From Adiantum capillus-veneris (Eukaryota; Streptophyta; Polypodiopsida; Polypodiales; Pteridaceae): a stretch of 60,000 nt of DNA. Under the pieces are notes generated by a model. The model was not told the DNA's origin. It saw nothing but the letters and a program-made list of their open reading frames with translations, and did not search any database. Made by a program: the position numbers and the translations under genes. The number at the start of each line of letters is the position of its first letter. Position 1 is the first letter of the stretch. Below, in pieces: positions 38,013 through 49,880 of this stretch. The DNA lies in assembly GCA_014529385.2 (NCBI GenBank), contig CM043950.1, positions 75,029,935 to 75,089,934 of the forward strand, read 5' to 3'.

Positions 38013-38944
38013 TGGCCAATGATGGTGCAGCCAAAGTTGGTCCGTGCTATAAAGTGTGCTATGCAGTGCAAAGGGTTCGAACAGGTGCATGGCAAAGGGC
38101 TAAAGCAGGTATGAAGACCCTGGGCAGGAGAGCAGGAGCGGAAATATATGCTTAAAGTGATTTTTTACGCCAGGGGGGCCTCCAAAGTGAGATAATGATG
38201 ACCGTAGGTCACGGTGTTCGAGATGTGGGCAATGTACCCCAAAATGTGATATTAAAGATGATCTAGAAGCTCTTCTAGATAGCTCGCCAAACACAGTCCC
38301 GGTGTGAAAGTTATGATTGTCCGAAGATTGAGTGCTTTGCAGATCCTCAACGGGCAGGGCAGGTATAGACAGGTGGCGAAAAATGGGATCAGGACAGGTA
38401 CAATCAGGTGGTGAAAAACTGGCATGATCGAGGTGTCAATCATGCCGGTTTTTTTGGTTCACCATTCGGAGATCAAACGGGCAAGTTATGGCCTATGGAA
38501 TATTTGCCGCAGCTCGGTCATGCCGGTTTTTTCGGTTCACCATATGGCGATCGAACGGGCAAGTTATAGCTTGTGGAATATTTGTCGGGGGTCGGGTAGG
38601 TGCTCACCAGGACACATTGATAGGCATGCTGACAAAGATATTTTGTAGCTCGCTCGGGTCCTGGAAAATTGCATGTAAAGTGGGGGGTCAGTCAAAACTT
38701 GCGACTCGCCGATCGAAGTCATGGTCACCGTGATGCGTCCACTTCAAGTTGACAAACCATCGCGGCAGGGGTAAACTCGGTTTTTTTTCCCTTTTTTGGA
38801 CTTTTTTTCCAAGGCTAGCGTGACATTGACGGGTGGACGAGAGCTAAAATTCTAAATCAATATGGTGAAGTTCCCATACGGCATGACAGGAAAAAAACTT
38901 TATTTGGCAAATTCGTGCATATAAGCACCGGCACCATGGGAAAT

Positions 38945-39086
38945 TGTTGAGTTTATATGTGAAGCTACTCAATGTATGGCTTCTCTATATATGGCACCCA
39001 ACTCCTCTCTATATATACATCATCTCATGTGTGTATTCTACACACTTTGGGGTTCTATTTCTGTGCTCTCTCCTTCTCTCTCAACA
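38945..39086 (+). repeat. 5' LTR (142 bp) of the small element
   Basis: It starts TGTTGAG and ends CTCAACA. It contains TATATATGG-like sequences twice. It is about 90 percent or more similar by eye to 44341-44482, which has the same length. Confidence 0.9.
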
Positions 39087-39099
39087 TGGTATCAGAGCA
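39087..39099 (+). promoter_or_regulatory. Primer-binding site for initiator tRNA-Met
   Basis: TGGTATCAGAGCA begins at the base after the LTR. This is the standard plant LTR-retrotransposon primer site. Confidence 0.9.
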
Positions 39100-39109
39100 G
39101 TACGTTTTT

Positions 39110-39655
39110 GTTTTTCAAATTTTCTCCTGATCAAAACCGATTTTGAAGAAACTATCCGTCAAAGGCATCCGAATCAATGTGGTCTACAACTTTGCAGAAG
39201 AAAGTTTTTTCAAATTCTGCACCAATTTTGAGTTATTATTCGTAGACTGTGTACATACCTGAAAAGCAACTTTCACTTTTTGTTTTTGAATTTTTTGCTA
39301 ATTGAAAACGATTTTGCAGAAACTACCCGCATAGGGGACCCGAATCGATGTGGTCTACAACTTTGCAAAATATTTTTTTTTCAAATGCTACACCAATTTT
39401 GAGTTATCTTTTGCAGACTGCGTACATGCCTAAAAAGCAACTTCGCTTTTTGTTTTTTATTGTTCTCCTGATTGAAAACGATTTTGCAAAAACTATCCGC
39501 TACAGGCATCGCAATCGATGAGAAACTATTCGCATGAGCCATCGGAATCGATGTGGTCTATAACTTTGCAGAAGAAAGTTTCTTTAAATTCTGCACCGAT
39601 TTTGGGTTATCGTCTCAGACTGCGAATATGTTTGAAAAGAAAAAATTAACTTTTT
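39110..39655 (+). repeat. Three ~170-200-bp tandem units in the small element's leader
   Basis: The phrase GGTCTACAACTTTGCA (or TATAAC variant) occurs at 39181, 39352 and 39555, within units that also share CCTGAT.AAAACGATTTTG and CACCRATTTTGRGTTAT. No coding sequence. Confidence 0.8.
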
Positions 39656-39904
39656 GCTTTTGATTTTTCTCATAATTGAGAACTTCTCAATTATATTTTT
39701 TCTTGATCAATCATATATTTGTTACTGACGTAACTTTGCTGCAGAAGCTAGTTACATATTGTTTTGATTCAGTCGAGCCGTTGATGATCGTCCAAATTCT
39801 ATCAAGCTACTGTTGGTACATGATCTTTTGTTATATGATATACTCGTTCATTGATTTTCCTATAATTATTATTTTAGAGAGATAGTTTACGTCGTTTTAT
39901 TGAT

Positions 39905-40340
39905 AATTTCTCATTGATACCATAGTGATTTTGATGGTACCATGATGATGTTTTGTTAGTACTTTGGTCATGGTGATTTTCGTTGATACCATGATGATAT
40001 TTCATTGATAACATGGTTATTCTCGGTGATTCCATGATGATATTTCGTTGATACCATGGTTATTCTTGGTGATTCCATGATGATATTTCGTTGATTCCAT
40101 GGTTATTCTCGGTGATACCATGATGTTGTTTCGTTGATACCATGGTTATTCTCGGTGATACCATGATGTTGTTTTGTTAATACCATGGTTATTTTCGATG
40201 ATGCTATGATGTTGTTTCGTTGATACAATGATTATTCTCGGTGATATCATGACGCTTTTTGTTGATACCATGATGATTTATTCATTTTTATTGATACAAT
40301 GATGATGTTTTGTTAATACTTTGATGATATTCATTGATCA
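39905..40340 (+). repeat. 43-bp minisatellite
   Basis: CATGGTTATTCTCGGTGAT recurs at 40012, 40055, 40098, 40141 and 40184 at a strict 43-bp period, with degenerate units on both sides. Each unit contains two GATNCCATG half-motifs. Confidence 0.9.
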
Positions 40341-40803
40341 CTATGTTGATAAATGATGTTTTATGTAGTATATACACATATCATTTGCATCATGTAATCA
40401 CGTATCTTGTACTTTTACATTCATACTTTATGTACCATATGTTTTTGTGTGTATATATGTCATCAAAAGAGTGGCGTCGCGAACCATCTCTTATGGAATT
40501 GTGAACGTAATAATTTCAGTAACGATGCTAATAATTTTCATGACTATGTTTTTTTGAGTCTATGATCTATGTAGGATTGATCAAAGAATTGATTTTATGA
40601 AGACAAACTTGGTGACAATAAAAGATTTATGAAGATATGTTTGGTGATGCCATATTGATGACAACATGAAGACATGTCTGGTGATGTGATATTGATGACA
40701 AGCTACATAGTAGATTCACGGAGACACTTTTAATTACAAGCTAATTGATAGCCTTTACACCTCTTTATTGAACCTTTGTATTCATTATTGTATTTGATAG
40801 GAT

Positions 40804-40895
40804 AGGAGTAATGTAACTCCTCATAAAACATTCATTGTAAAAGGAGTGATGTAGCTCCTCATAAAATATTCATTGTAAAAGGAGTGATGTAGCAT
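40804..40895 (+). repeat. ~38-bp tandem repeat near the 3' end of the small element
   Basis: GGAGTGATGTAGCTCCTCAT and a following ATTCATTGTAAAA are repeated two to three times. The unit contains the short inverted pair GGAG...CTCC. Confidence 0.8.
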
Positions 40896-42768
40896 CTTGT
40901 GAACATTTGTATATTCAATGATTTTTGTAATATAACGGTGGGTGTATATAGAGCTGTGGGTTTTTCCCTTGATCCCCCAAGGGTTTTTTCATCCACAGTT
41001 AGAGACCCTTATTTGAGCGGGGGTGTAAGATCTCTACTTTCAAATTGCACGCAAGTTCTATTATGCATTTGTATTTTTTTGAACCATCACTCCTTATTTA
41101 AGATATTCGAGTTCAAATTATGAATCGTAGGTTGAGAAAACCTAGAAATTAAAATTTACGCTACAAAATTCTGACATGTTTAGCTATATGAATCACTAAT
41201 TAACTTATTGCAAGACTTATTTACTGATTGTAGAATTTTCTTTTACTACTATAAAGTTAATATAAGACTGTAAAGTTTAACTTAAAAAGATAAAGTAAAT
41301 TATCATTAAGGAAATAAATAAAATAATACACAGGGATGACAAATGAAGGCACATGGACTCACATAGGAGGGGACAAAGTGGGACACACTGTCACATGAAA
41401 AAGGAGAGGCTACTCTTGACTAATCTTAATGAGGGGGGGCCTGTGTGGCCTTATCTTTTGATGATAATGACAAAGTGGTCAAGCTCATGGCTACCACAAG
41501 GGTACCAAAAACGCGGGTATGATTTTTGGGGGAAAAAAAAATAATATTTTTTTTAAAAAAAATAAAAATAAAAAAAATATTATTTTTTTTGGGAAAAAAA
41601 AGTTGAACGTTTTCTTTTCTGCTATAAATAGAGCATCCATGCTCACACTTTAGAGATAGAGATTGTCTCTATAGCACTCACGAAGTGCTGCCACTTCTCT
41701 TAGAGAGAAGGCGTCCACAAACCACTAAGAGAGCAAAAACTCTAGTGGACTAATAAGGTGTGTATTAATTGAGCATTCAATTAGTTTTAAGAAGGATATG
41801 TGTGTATGTGTGCTATCTCCTACTCTAATCTCTCTAATGGACTAGTAAGATTCAAGTAGATATGTGTGTGTGTGTGCTATCTATTACTCTAATCTCTAAT
41901 GGATTAGTAAGATTCAATTAGCTTTAAGAAGGTTATGTGTGTGTGTGTGTGTGCTATCTCCTACTCTAATCTCTCTAATAGATTAGTAAGATTCAAGTAG
42001 ATATGTGTGTGTGTGTGCTATCTATTACTCTAATCTCTAATGGATTAGTAAGATTCAATTAGCTTTAAGAAGGTTATGTGTGTGTGTGTGTGCTATCTCC
42101 TACTCTAATCTCTCTAATAGATTAGTAAGATTCAATTAGCTTTAAGAAGGATATGTGTGTGTGTGTGTGTGTGTTATCTTTTACTCTAATCTCTCTAATA
42201 GATTGGTTAGATTCAATTAGCTTTAGAAAAGTATGTGTGTGTGTTCTCTTTAACTCTAATCTTTCTAATGGATAGTAAGATTCAATTAACTTTAGAAAAG
42301 ATGTGTGTGTATGTTTTCTCTTACTCTAATCTCTCTAAGTATACCTACTCTCTCTAGTTAGTACATCTTCACTATTAACTTATATATTGTTAATTGAAAG
42401 TTAATACATAAGAGAACTCATCATATTCTTATTACACATTATGAAATTCTCATTCATCAATGTTATTGTCTATTAGGTTAAATAGAATTTTGAATAATAC
42501 TAAAAATTGATTTAGTTGAAGTATAGAATTGGATTAGAAATGTCATGCATTCCTAAACTTTCAATCGTAATTTACACACTTAATTTTTGATTAATTAAGA
42601 TTAGCAAATATTTTGATGTATAGAAATTAGATGTAGAACAACAACACTGAGTGTGAATCCGAGTTGGCGAGGGTTCAAATTACAGACTCTCTTTGAAAAC
42701 AATGAGATTATTAGGGAAATTGACCAATTTAAATTTCTAAGTGTATAACATAAGTGTAGTACAAAAAA

Positions 42769-42891
42769 ATGGTTCCAAAGCATGCTCGAACCCAAGGCGC
42801 TAATGATCATGAAGCTGGTACAAGTAACGATGGATTCCTTGCGGAAAATGCTATGTCTCCACCAATCAGACCAATCGGAGCTATGGTACAG
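42769..42891 (+). other. Short ORF in solo LTR B, homologous to that in copy A
   Basis: 41 codons beginning MVPKHARTQG and ending at CAG before GTTAGT. It differs from copy A at eight amino-acid positions. Confidence 0.35.
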
Positions 42892-42911
42892 GTTAGTATT
42901 GCAGTTTCAAG

Positions 42912-43631
42912 TTATGCATCGTTGCATATGCGAGACCATAGGAATATATTATTTACATTATGAAAAGAAAATACGGAACGAAACCACGGGGCTTAACCCC
43001 AAGAAACTCGTCATATGTTTGACAAGTAGGAAAGATTGTCTGGTTAAATTGGTTGCTATAGGAAAGAATGTTTGTCCAAAACCTTCTGTATGGTTTCTCT
43101 CAAGTCTCTCTACTTATTAGCGCTAATATTATGTGGCAGTTGCCGAGGCGTGAGATGACGCCCAGGATGGCACCGCTGATGCTGTGGTGGGAGTACACCC
43201 AGATTAGCTTAGCTGGATACTACGGTTTTGTTTTGTCGTGGCGTGAGGATGACGCCCATATTGGCACCAAGTTATGCATCATTGCATATGCGAGACCATA
43301 GGAATATATTATTTACCTTATAAAAAGAAAACACGGACCGAAACCACGGGGCTTAACCCCAAGAAACTCGTCATATGTTTGACAAGTAGGAAAGATTGTC
43401 TGGTTAAACTAGTTGCTATAGGAAATAATGTTTGTCCAAAACCTTCAGTATGGTTTCTCTCAAGTCTCTCTACTTATTAGCATTGGTATTATGTGGCTGT
43501 TGCCGAGGCGTGAGATGACGCTTAGGATGGCACCGCTGATGCTATGGTGGGAGTATACACAGATTAGCCCAGCTGGATACTGCGGTTTTGTTTTTTCGTG
43601 GCATGAGGATGACGCCCAGATTGGCACCGTT
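42912..43631 (+). repeat. 360-bp tandem duplication inside solo LTR B
   Basis: AGTTATGCATC.TTGCATATGC starts at 42912 and again at 43272, and the 360 bp that follow are nearly identical. Copy A has this segment once (1954-2320), so the duplication happened after the copies separated. Confidence 0.9.
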
Positions 43632-45362
43632 GTTGCTATGACGGGAGTACGTCCAGATTAGCACAACGAATACTTGTCGAGTGGTATGGGACGCTCATGT
43701 GGACAAGGGTTTTTATAAATAATGTATATACCGATTGGACATAATAGCGCCACTAGAGATTCTTGAGTGAACCTAATCCAAGGGTTGTTGGTTTAAAATT
43801 GGACGACTTCTTGTTTGAAAATTGTTTGTAATATTGTTTGAAGAGCTGTTTTAACGAACCAGTATCATAAATAAAGTAAAGGAATATGTATGTTTAAACA
43901 GTGTCGTAGTAATTAAATAACAAAAGAAGGGTGAGTGTGGTGTGGAAAGTGGGATAATGATACCCTGACGGTATCATTCTATGGACGGGTGGATCCGATG
44001 AGTTGGGTAACTTTCCAACGCTAGATTTTATTTTTTTTAGTCATAAATCTTAAAAGAGACAAACCTTGGCGGCTATGCTTCTAAAACATGCAGAAAAAAG
44101 CACACAGGTTGGTCACTCTAAGATTTATACTTTTAGGTATAATTGATTATAGATAGTTTTTAGATAGGGTTATGGTGGTCACGCTCCACCATAGCGAAAT
44201 AGGACCAATCCTTCACTAACGCTTCATGCCCGTGGCTATGTAGTAGCTAAGGAAATGTCCGTTGGTTTTTCCTTATCAGGATTGGAGACCTATCAAAGGT
44301 ACTTCGCTCCTCTCGACAAGGGAAGGGACCTCACAGGGGGTGTTGAGCTTATATGTGAAGCTAACCAATATATGGCTTCTCTATATATGGCACCAAGGTC
44401 CCCTCTATATATACATCATCTCATGTGTGTATTCTACACACTTTGGGGTTCTATTTCTGCTCTCTCTCCTTCTCTCTCAATAGAAATAGGTGAAAAAAAA
44501 ATTCATTGGCTATAAGTGGAAAGGGAAAGGGTGGATGGAAGGTGACATTAGAAGAAAAAAAAGAAAGAAGATAGCTGGAGTTTGGGGAAAACAAAAGGGA
44601 AAGGCTCAAAAGGTAAGGGAGAGAGAGAAGAGGTTTTTTGAGAAAAAGAAAGGCAAAGGCAGTGGCGCCAGGCGCTACCGCCCAAAAAAAGAAAATTTTT
44701 TCTTTCTTCGCCTTGAAAAAACTAAGAGGAGAAAAAAGAGAGAGAAAGAGCAGCCGTTTTCAAAAAAGAGGAAAAAGCTTTTCTTTGGGCTTGGGGAAAA
44801 GGGGGAGGAAAAAGAGAAAAGTTTTTTCACGCTCGACGGTCAAAGCGGGAATGCATGGTCTGTGAAGCGGCTCGAAAGAGCGAGGGATTTTCAAGAGAAG
44901 AAGCCAGCGAGGGCGGCATGGAGAAGCGACTTTTGTTATAGTGAAGGCAACGGTGATGTTCCCACTGAGGTATGTGGCGACGGAGTCGAGTGGTGAGGGA
45001 AGTGTGTGTCCCTCTGTATGAAGCGGCGATGGCGATGGAAAAGCCTTGAGCATGGTTCATGGAATTTGTACATGGTTTTTGGTTTGAAGGAGAAGCTGTG
45101 ATTGTTGATTTTGGGGTCGTCTCTCCCCCTTCCCCCCTTTCTTCTTTGCTCATCCCCAGGGTGTGTGGTGCCGGTGTGTGTGAGTGTGTGTGTCCCCCCG
45201 GGCCCCTTGTGTGTGAGAGAGAGAAAGAGAGAGAGGTGTTGAGTTGTGGAAGTGCGAGAAGCTGGCAAGATTAGTGTGATCTGGGTCTAGAGACTATGCA
45301 GGTCGTGTGTGAATTGAGCAAGTTGCGTGTGTGTCGGGTGTGTTCCCAATTCCCCCTCTCCA

Positions 45363-45620
45363 GCGTGATGGGACAAAAAGCAACGTGTGTATTGGCTGTG
45401 GTCTCCCACTAGAAGTACACGAAATCAGTGCAATGGTCAAAATGCCATGTGAGCATACCTATCACCTAATCTACTTTGTTGTTCCATGCTCCCTGGGGAC
45501 CGAATGTAGAGATTCCACCTACCAACAGAGGATACTAGTTGAATGGTGTGGCAAGGTCACAGGGCAAGGACCCCCAATCACACAGAGTTCTAGTAAGATA
45601 ATGTTAAGGAACAATTATCC
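45363..45620 (+). pseudogene. RING-like Cys/His segment, possible 3' part of the gene split by the gypsy element
   Basis: Immediately after the 3' gypsy LTR the plus strand reads DGTKSNVCIGCGLPLEVHE and MVKMPCEHTYHLIYF. The pattern C-x2-C-x16-C-x-H-x2-H matches the first half of a RING finger, but the next Cys position is Tyr. A coiled-coil relic lies directly before the 5' LTR. The RING-H2 gene at 57156-58098 has the same order, coiled coil then RING. This suggests one gene broken by the insertion. The link is inference. Confidence 0.4.
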
Positions 45621-45639
45621 AGCCTTGATTCCTACACTA

Positions 45640-45735
45640 TCCCTGTGTATGCTAGTTAGCATAGAAGGTATGCATGTTAGTTTAGTGGGTATGGTGTCTA
45701 GCATATTGTGTATGGTAGTGATAGCTGTTTTTCGA
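45640..45735 (+). repeat. Outlying block of the GCTAGTTAGCAT repeat family
   Basis: TATGCTAGTTAGCATAGAAG, TTTAGTGGGTATGGTG and CTAGCATATTGTGTATGG closely match 48327-48400 at the start of the large array. The array may have been separated by about 2.6 kb of unrelated DNA. Confidence 0.7.
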
Positions 45736-48090
45736 CTCTCTATAATTTCCATAGTGAGTTAACCCACCCTACCAAAATCATCCAAACACTGTGGCTATCC
45801 CTACCATTTCACTATATATAGTTATGTGTGAGTTAGGGGACTTTTCCCATATCTTCTAAAAAACCCTCAACTAGCTAGTCACTGGGCTAGTTGAGCCAAA
45901 AAATAAAAAATATAAGTATATTATGGCCCATTTGTGTGTAAATATTTCATTGTATATAGGGCCTAAATAAAAGGATTTTTCATAATTATTTTGATATTTA
46001 TTTAAATATTTCTACTTATGGTGTGTTATTTATGCTATGTACATTGACTCACCATTATCATATTTTTTTCTTACCATTTTGCATACTCTTTATTCCATAT
46101 AAAAATAATTTCATGCAAGCTTCTCTTATTTTTGGTGTAACTCCATCCCAACAAAAATTAAAAAAAACTAGTTTTATTTATGTGTATATTTTTTCACTAT
46201 TGTGATTTTTCCCTCCTACATCTATTCTCTTTTACTCTCATAAATTAGAACACCAAAAATATTCATATTTTTATGGTAGACTTATAATGAGATAGATTTA
46301 TTTTGATCCCTTTATATTTTTTCTACCTATATTATTTATATTTGACATGTACATATTTTTTTAGACCTCTCAATATTTGATTTTCTTAGTTTTACTATTC
46401 ACTTATATCATGATCTCAACAATATCTTCAATTATAGACCTACCAAATAAGGTCAAGGGTATGTGGAATGCATGCATGCACCGTGGGGAGCTCACTCTTG
46501 GAGGTATTCAAAAGAATCATCCAAAGAAGGACCTCACAAGGACCTTGTGCAGTGGAAAAAGCAGTCGGTTTTGCTGAATTTTTAAAGATCACATGCTCCC
46601 CGAATTTGAAAAGGTGATACAAACAAAAGCTGTAGCTCGTGAGCTGAACTTTTATCTCAATTTTTTTCATATTTTTTTGAGCTACGAGCTGTGATCTAGG
46701 ATTTTATTTGTGGACCCCAGTTTGCCCATGCTATGCAACCACACTCCCTCTTCCACTTTATCATTTTCCTCTTTCACACACACCTCTCCACTCATCATCC
46801 CCACCTCTCTCACCACTCCTCTCTGCACCCTACTCACCTTCTTCTAAACCTTGAAGAATAAGAGAAACCATGGTGAACTCATGTTTTCTACACACACTTC
46901 CATTCCAAAATTGACCACCTAGTCTCATTTTTTCTCATCCATATTACCCATATCTATCAAAAAACCATAAAATTCAGCCTCTTCTCTTGAAAGACAACAT
47001 CATGGTGATTGATTACTCATATTCAACTACCTTGGCTCCCAAAGGAAGGTCAAGAGTGAAAAAAACGTACCGTCAAAGCTAGTGGACCGTCAACAAGCGT
47101 CAAAATTGACCCTACTCAAGATACTTGGAGCATCAACATTGTAAGAAATCCATGTTTTCTTACCTATTAAGAGTTTTTTCTTCCTTATTTGTATCCTACT
47201 TGGATACTCCCATTGTAAATATCCAATTCCATTTGTAAATCAATAAAATAACTAACTCTACTAATTTACTAACACTAACCTACTATGAAAAGTCCTATCA
47301 CCTCCACTTCTCTCCTCTCTCTCTTCTTCATCTATCCACACCAACTTCTTGATAATTCCAAGAAAAAGAAATTAGATAAGTGCTGAAAATCTAACCCAAC
47401 CATGGTTAGAGGAGTAACCCTAGCCTTCAGAATTGCTATACAAGGAGGGTGTAGCTAGCACAAAGGGGGAGCCATAAGCAAGAGCACTATGCTATAGCTT
47501 GAGAATCCAAGCTCAACCTCTCTAGAAGGAGCCCTTGAGTGGAAGCTCATTGGCTTATGCATATGCATGTGTTGTATTAGGGGTGATTAGCAAGGGAACT
47601 CTATGCCATTGTAAGAGAGAGTGATCATTCAATTGAGAGTAGGAAATCTATCATTTCTCCTACTAGTGTAAGCCCAACATTTGCTGAATCAAGGAGGGTG
47701 GATTTGGATTAAGCTTGGATACTTTGTCTCTCTTCCAACGTGAAGTAATGGACAACAATGATGTGTAAGTGTCCTGGTGTTTTTTTTAAGTTCTTGATAG
47801 CTTGTTTCTGGGTGTTGTCATCAATTCAGCCATAAATTCCACATACTGTAAGAGGGCAACAGGGTGGAGAGGACTCCCCTGGCCTTAAGACAGTGATTGG
47901 GGTGGCTTTTCTTGTGATATGTTGTGGTGACTCAAGCTATGTTGAACAAATACTAATCTCACTTTCATTGGTCATGATAGATTTGTAAGAAGGTATTAGT
48001 GCAACAAGCACCCCCTCCCCCTTCCCTCTTTTTCTTACATATACAATTGTGTTTGCTTGATCACTGTCGCACATTTCAAAGCAGCCCGAG

Positions 48091-48092
<2 letters not shown>
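45736..48092. other. AT-rich noncoding DNA, retroelement-like
   Basis: No coding sequence is recognised. A TATA-like ACTATATATAG lies at 45814 and an AATAAAATAAC signal near 47242. It separates two matching pieces of the palindrome-type repeat, so it could be an insertion, but no terminal repeats or duplication were found. Confidence 0.4.

Positions 48093-48134
<42 letters not shown>
48093..48134. repeat. (CT)n microsatellite
   Basis: About 42 bp of uninterrupted CT. Confidence 0.95.
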
Positions 48135-48136
<2 letters not shown>

Positions 48137-48317
48137 ACGTCCTAGTTCACATCCAAAACTAGGTGGTGCCCCAAATTTGTTAGGGTTAGGTTGCGGGTTT
48201 GTGTGTGTGTTTGTTGTTTTTTCCAACCCCAACCCAATTGAGCAGCACGGGAACCTAGAAGATTGCTTAGAGGCCACTCTTCTTATTGCCCGCCCCGGAC
48301 CACCTCAGTAGTTGTCA

Positions 48318-49880
48318 AACCTAGTTATGCTAGTTAGCATATAATGTATGCTAGTTATCTTAGTGGGTTTGGTGTCTAGCATATTGTGTATGGTAGTTGT
48401 CAAACCTAGTTATGCTAGTTAGCACACATAGTAATCCTAGCTAACATATTGTGAATACTAGTTGGCATTTTTGTATGCTAGTTAGCATATTTTGTATGCT
48501 AATAAGCATACATTCTATGCTAGTTAACAAACTATGCATGCTAACTAGCATAGAGAGTTTCCCAGTTAGACACAAAGTATGCTAATCATCATATTAAATA
48601 AGCTAATTAGTGCACAATGCGCTAAGTAGCAAACAAGGTTTGCTAATAAGCATACCCTGTATGTTAGTTAGCACACACCATGTGCTAACTAACATACAGG
48701 GTATGATAATTAGCATATTTAATATGTTAATTATCATACAGGGTATGCTTATTAGCATATTTAATATTTTAATTATCATATAGGGTATGCTTATTATGAT
48801 AATATGCTAACTAACATACAGGGTATGATAATTAGCATACTTTTTATGCTAATTATAACACTGTATGATGGCTAGCATGCAAGTATGCTAATTAGAAAAA
48901 ACGTATGCTATTTAGCATGAATAAGCATACCTTTTCTTATAGTTATCATACTTGCATGCTATCCATCATACACAATGTTCTAATTAGCATACCTTCTTAG
49001 CTAGTTAAGACACATTGCTAAACACAATGTTCTAATTAGCATAAAAAGTATGCTAATCAGTATATTATATATGCTAATTAGCATACCTTGTTAGCCATGT
49101 GTGCTAACTAGCGATGAAGGTATGCTAATTATCATATATAATATTCTAATTAGCATAATTTTTATGCTAATTAGAACATTTAGTATGATGGCTAGCATGC
49201 AAGTATGATAACTATAAAAAAAGGTATGATAATTAGCATACTCAGTATGCTAGCTAGCATACCTTGTATGTTAGCTAGCATTTTGTGCATGCTAACAAGC
49301 ATTCAAATTTTAGTTAGCATACCGTCTTTGCTACCTAGCATAATATGTATGCTTGCTAGCATAACTCTATGCTAGTTAGAATACATTTTTGAGCTAGCTA
49401 GCATAATTTGTATGCTAGTTAGCATACATCTTTGCTAGTTATCATAATGTGTATATTAGTTAGCATGCACAATATGCTAACCAGCAAAAATGGTATGCTA
49501 ATTAGCAGAGAAGTTATGTTTATTAGCTTCACTTATCCTCTAGTTAGATACCGTCTATGCTAGCATACATTGTATGCTAATTAGCATACAACTGTGTATG
49601 CTAATTAGCACACCATCAATAATAAGCATACCATTAACATACACACAATTTTTTCCTATTAACATTTTATATACGCTAATTACCATACATTCTCTGCTAG
49701 TTAGCATACACACTAAATTCACACTTCCTTCTTAGCATATTGGTCATGGTGGTTAGTACACTTTGTATACTAGTTAACATAGTTAGCATAGACAATATGA
49801 ATGTCTACAGGATATAGATGCCTACCATACATCGAATGCTACTTGTCACACTATGCATACAAGCAATCATAATGGTACCA
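48318..49880. repeat. Array 1 of TATGCTAATTAGCATA-type palindromes
   Basis: Dozens of 12-16-bp palindromes built on GCTAATTAGC or GCTAGTTAGC, mostly embedded in TATG...CATA, occur at irregular 20-45-bp spacing on both strands alike. There is no coding sequence. Many are imperfect (TTAGCATACC...GGTATGATAATTAG). The density falls at about 49.7-49.88 kb, where the FCP1-like gene begins. Confidence 0.9.

Larger units (their letters stand above)
41024..44335 (+). mobile_element. Solo LTR, copy B (3312 bp), TSD GGGGG
   Basis: It begins TGTAAGATCTC and ends GGGACCTCACA, like copy A. It is flanked by GGGGG at 41019-41023 and 44336-44340. It lies exactly at the junction between the polypurine tract and the 3' LTR of the small element, so it is the youngest layer of the nest. 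It is longer than copy A because of extra TG-minisatellite units and a 360-bp internal tandem duplication. It has the same TATA box (41623) and short ORF (42769-42891). Confidence 0.85.
38945..44482 (+). mobile_element. Small noncoding LTR retrotransposon with 142-bp LTRs, TSD GAAAT
   Basis: The 5' LTR 38945-39086 (TGTTGAG...CTCAACA) is followed directly by TGGTATCAGAGCA, the primer-binding site complementary to initiator tRNA-Met. The 3' LTR 44341-44482 is preceded by GAGCGGGGG, a polypurine-like tract. GAAAT at 38940-38944 and 44483-44487 is the target duplication, confirmed by the uninterrupted site in the 5' gypsy LTR. The internal 1.9 kb has no coding sequence but several tandem repeats. 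Net length is about 2.2 kb. It resembles TRIM/LARD-type nonautonomous elements that depend on a relative for proteins. Confidence 0.9.
30926..45362 (+). mobile_element. Tat-type Ty3/gypsy retrotransposon with two RNase H domains, carrying nested insertions
   Basis: Two ~1.75-kb LTRs (30926-32677 and 38013-45362, the second interrupted) flank gag, protease, RT, two RNase H domains and integrase in the standard gypsy order. The second RNase H, of the plant/archaeal type, is the hallmark of the Tat lineage. Without the nested insertions the element is about 8.9 kb. It is inactive: gag, protease-RT and integrase are split by stops and frameshifts. No clear target-site duplication is seen (TATGA-like versus GCGTG flanks), so ends are accurate to a few bases only. 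Confidence 0.9.
38013..45362 (+). repeat. 3' LTR of the gypsy element, split by nested insertions
   Basis: 38013-38944 and 44483-45362 match the 5' LTR in order. The split occurs exactly at CACCATGGGAAAT|AGGTG. Local changes include a tandem duplication of a CATGCCGGTTTTTT-containing unit at 38420-38590 and loss of about 80 bp near the end. An inserted GGCAAAGGCAGTGGCGCC-like segment is near 44652. Confidence 0.85.
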
